Below, piece after piece: positions 62,593-64,000 of a stretch of DNA of 64,000 nt. The stretch spans positions 75,072,748 through 75,136,747 of the forward strand of contig CM056742.1 in NCBI GenBank assembly GCA_029851415.1, in the 5' to 3' direction. The notes under the pieces were generated by a model, which saw only the letters and a program-made list of their open reading frames with translations, was not told the DNA's origin and did no database searches. The position numbers and the translations under genes are program-made. Within the stretch, counting starts at the first letter, position 1; every line of letters starts with the position of its first letter. The DNA comes from Eretmocerus hayati. Its lineage: Eukaryota; Arthropoda; Insecta; Hymenoptera; Aphelinidae.

Positions 62593-64000
62593 TTATGCGC
62601 AATATCTTCTCCATGATTCTTCTTGTTCCTGGACCTCTTCTGCGGATTGCTCCGAGGGCTCCCTGCCCTCCTCTCCAGATTCCATGGGCAACTTGATGAT
62701 CTTGGTGAGCGCCCGACGAAGAGTTGTGGTGGCGGTCTTGAGATCGACCACACGCACCAATCCATCAGTTCCTGGATGGACGGCAGTGACCCTTACCATG
62801 GGCCATTTTGTAGGCGACGTAAGCTCGTCCTTCACCAGCACGAGATCTCCAACTCGAATTTGCTCTTGTACTGCTAACCATTTGGACCTCAATTGATAGT
62901 GATGCATGAGTTCCAGACGCCATCGATTCCAAAAATCATTCCCCATGCGTTGTATGGCTCTCCATCTGCACTGAGAAGACTGTGTTACTTGTGCATCATT
63001 ATATGGTTCAGGTAAAGCAGTCATAGATCTCCCAATTAGCAAATATCCCGGAGTAAGAGCTACCAAATCCGTTCCTTCGAGCGACAATGGGCAACGTGGT
63101 CTTGAATTAAGACATGCTTCTATTTGGGAACTGAGTGTTTGCAATTTTTCGAAAGTTAACCTAGAATCACCTACGACTCGTTTCAGATGATGTTTGAACG
63201 AGCGCACGGCCGACTCCCATAAACCTCCAAAGTGAGGCGCGCGAGGCTGTGAAAAGTGCCAAGTGATTCCCTCTTTTGATAACTCTTCGCCCAATTCTAT
63301 TGCAAATGACGAAGTTTGATCGAATAATTGTCGAAGCTCTCTTTCTGCACCTACGAAGTTTTTGGCGTTATCGCAATAAACATCTGTACATCTACCTCGT
63401 TCCGCGACGAATCTATGAACTGCGGCAAAAAATGCTGGAGTGGTGAGATCCGAAACGGTTTCAATGTGCGTTGCTCGCGTAAACATAGAAACGAACATAC
63501 AAAAGTATCTTTTGGTGGTTTTAGCACCTCTTCCGCGAGAAAATAGGACAGATATTGGGCCTGGATAATCAGTTCCACAAGCTTGGAAGGCATACTGTGG
63601 TGTGATTCTATCTGCTGGCAATGGAGCCATTTGCTGAATGAGTGGTCTACCTCCGTGCCTAATGCATTTTCCACAATTGCAATACACCTTTTGAACCACG
63701 TGTTGTACTCGAGGTATCGAAGCCCATCTACGCAAATCGCTGAACATGAGCCGAATTCCACCATGTAACAAGTCTCTATGTAATTCTTCGATCAAGCGTT
63801 GTACAAAGATGCTTCTACTTGACAATATAATAGGATGTATTTCTCCATACGAAAGATTTGCATTCTGAAGTCGTTCGCCCACTCTTGATACACCACGAGG
63901 ATCTAAAAATGGCAGCAATCGTCTTATGCCACTTTTAGTCGACAAATTTAGACCTTTTCCTGAAGCTTTGATTTCTTCAGGAAAATGCTGCCTTTGAATG
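62593..64000 (-). CDS. pol: BEL/Pao Pol, C-terminal part: integrase and DUF5641
   Basis: Open from the window edge to the stop at 62593-62595, about 468 codons; the N-terminal domains lie beyond 64000. The integrase zinc-finger region has HRDLLHGG and CNCGKCIRHGG. The catalytic core has ACGTDYPGP, VYCDNAKNFVGAE and FGGLWESAVRSFK (Asp, Asp, Glu all present). C-terminal DUF5641 (FWNRWRLELMHHYQLRSKW, GDLVLVKDE, RVTAVHPGTDGLVRVV) is diagnostic of BEL/Pao. It inserts element cDNA into host DNA. No frame damage in the visible part, so a recent copy. Confidence 0.92.
   Translation of the reverse strand, partial: IQRQHFPEEIKASGKGLNLSTKSGIRRLLPFLDPRGVSRVGERLQNANLSYGEIHPIILSSRSIFVQRLIEELHRDLLHGGIRLMFSDLRRWASIPRVQHVVQKVYCNCGKCIRHGGRPLIQQMAPLPADRITPQYAFQACGTDYPGPISVLFSRGRGAKTTKRYFCMFVSMFTRATHIETVSDLTTPAFFAAVHRFVAERGRCTDVYCDNAKNFVGAERELRQLFDQTSSFAIELGEELSKEGITWHFSQPRAPHFGGLWESAVRSFKHHLKRVVGDSRLTFEKLQTLSSQIEACLNSRPRCPLSLEGTDLVALTPGYLLIGRSMTALPEPYNDAQVTQSSQCRWRAIQRMGNDFWNRWRLELMHHYQLRSKWLAVQEQIRVGDLVLVKDELTSPTKWPMVRVTAVHPGTDGLVRVVDLKTATTTLRRALTKIIKLPMESGEEGREPSEQSAEEVQEQEESWRRYCA

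Overview
This window is repeat-dense arthropod DNA, most likely from an insect. Nearly everything that can be named is a transposable element: Ty3/gypsy-, copia- and BEL-type LTR elements, R1- and CR1/Daphne-like non-LTR elements, and long-TIR DNA transposons. I recognise no host gene with confidence. The order is not decidable from sequence alone; a hymenopteran is a guess.

The centrepiece is one very large retrovirus-like element on the + strand, from about 4407 to 32541. Its 3' LTR is 6.1 kb. A tRNA-Gly primer-binding site and intact gag and pol are followed by eight further intact ORFs: three ankyrin-repeat proteins with PRANC/F-box-like tails, a baculovirus-F-like envelope protein, a second and unrelated glycoprotein of chuvirus type, two small cysteine-rich proteins, and a BIR-RING inhibitor-of-apoptosis protein. 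Gag and pol are joined by a textbook -1 frameshift signal (slippery heptamer plus H-type pseudoknot). Seven of the eight downstream ORFs start 3 to 29 nt after a consensus 3' splice acceptor. The LTR carries a TATA box, an ATG-free leader of about 340 nt and a strong splice donor. The layout looks like a complex retrovirus: unspliced RNA gives Gag-Pol and alternative splicing gives the accessory proteins. By eye the unique parts of the two LTRs differ at about 6-8 positions in 810 bp, so the insertion is fairly young.

Both LTRs are mostly a 38-bp satellite (two diverged 19-mers), many units of which contain TGAGTCA. The 3' array is 2,019 bp longer than the 5' one. The first ~1.29 kb of the 5' LTR (promoter, leader, splice donor) is absent from the window. 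The break lies exactly at a (TA)n tract beside a GGGACACCCTGTA terminus, so a Tc1/mariner-type transposon (positions 1-4406, with 628 bp of inverted repeat visible) appears to have jumped into the LTR. The missing LTR segment should lie left of position 1.

Right of the element are a degenerate ~27-bp repeat field (32.6-33.6 kb); a decayed CR1/Daphne-like element (about 35.5-39.5 kb, +); a nearly intact R1-clade element (39.5-45.4 kb, -) inserted into a TATC/GATA microsatellite; a second, truncated R1-clade copy ending on the same microsatellite (45.4-47.7 kb, -); a long foldback (about 49.9-51.3 kb); the tail of a copia element (52.5-53.1 kb, -); nested inverted repeats; a decayed conserved protein split by a 476-bp MITE (54.9-56.2 kb, -); a ~3.1-kb TIR element with a SWIM zinc finger and a palindromic array of ~510-bp cassettes (57.2-60.35 kb); a 150-bp MITE (61.0 kb); and the 3' part of a BEL/Pao element (about 61.3-64.0 kb, -) that runs off the window.
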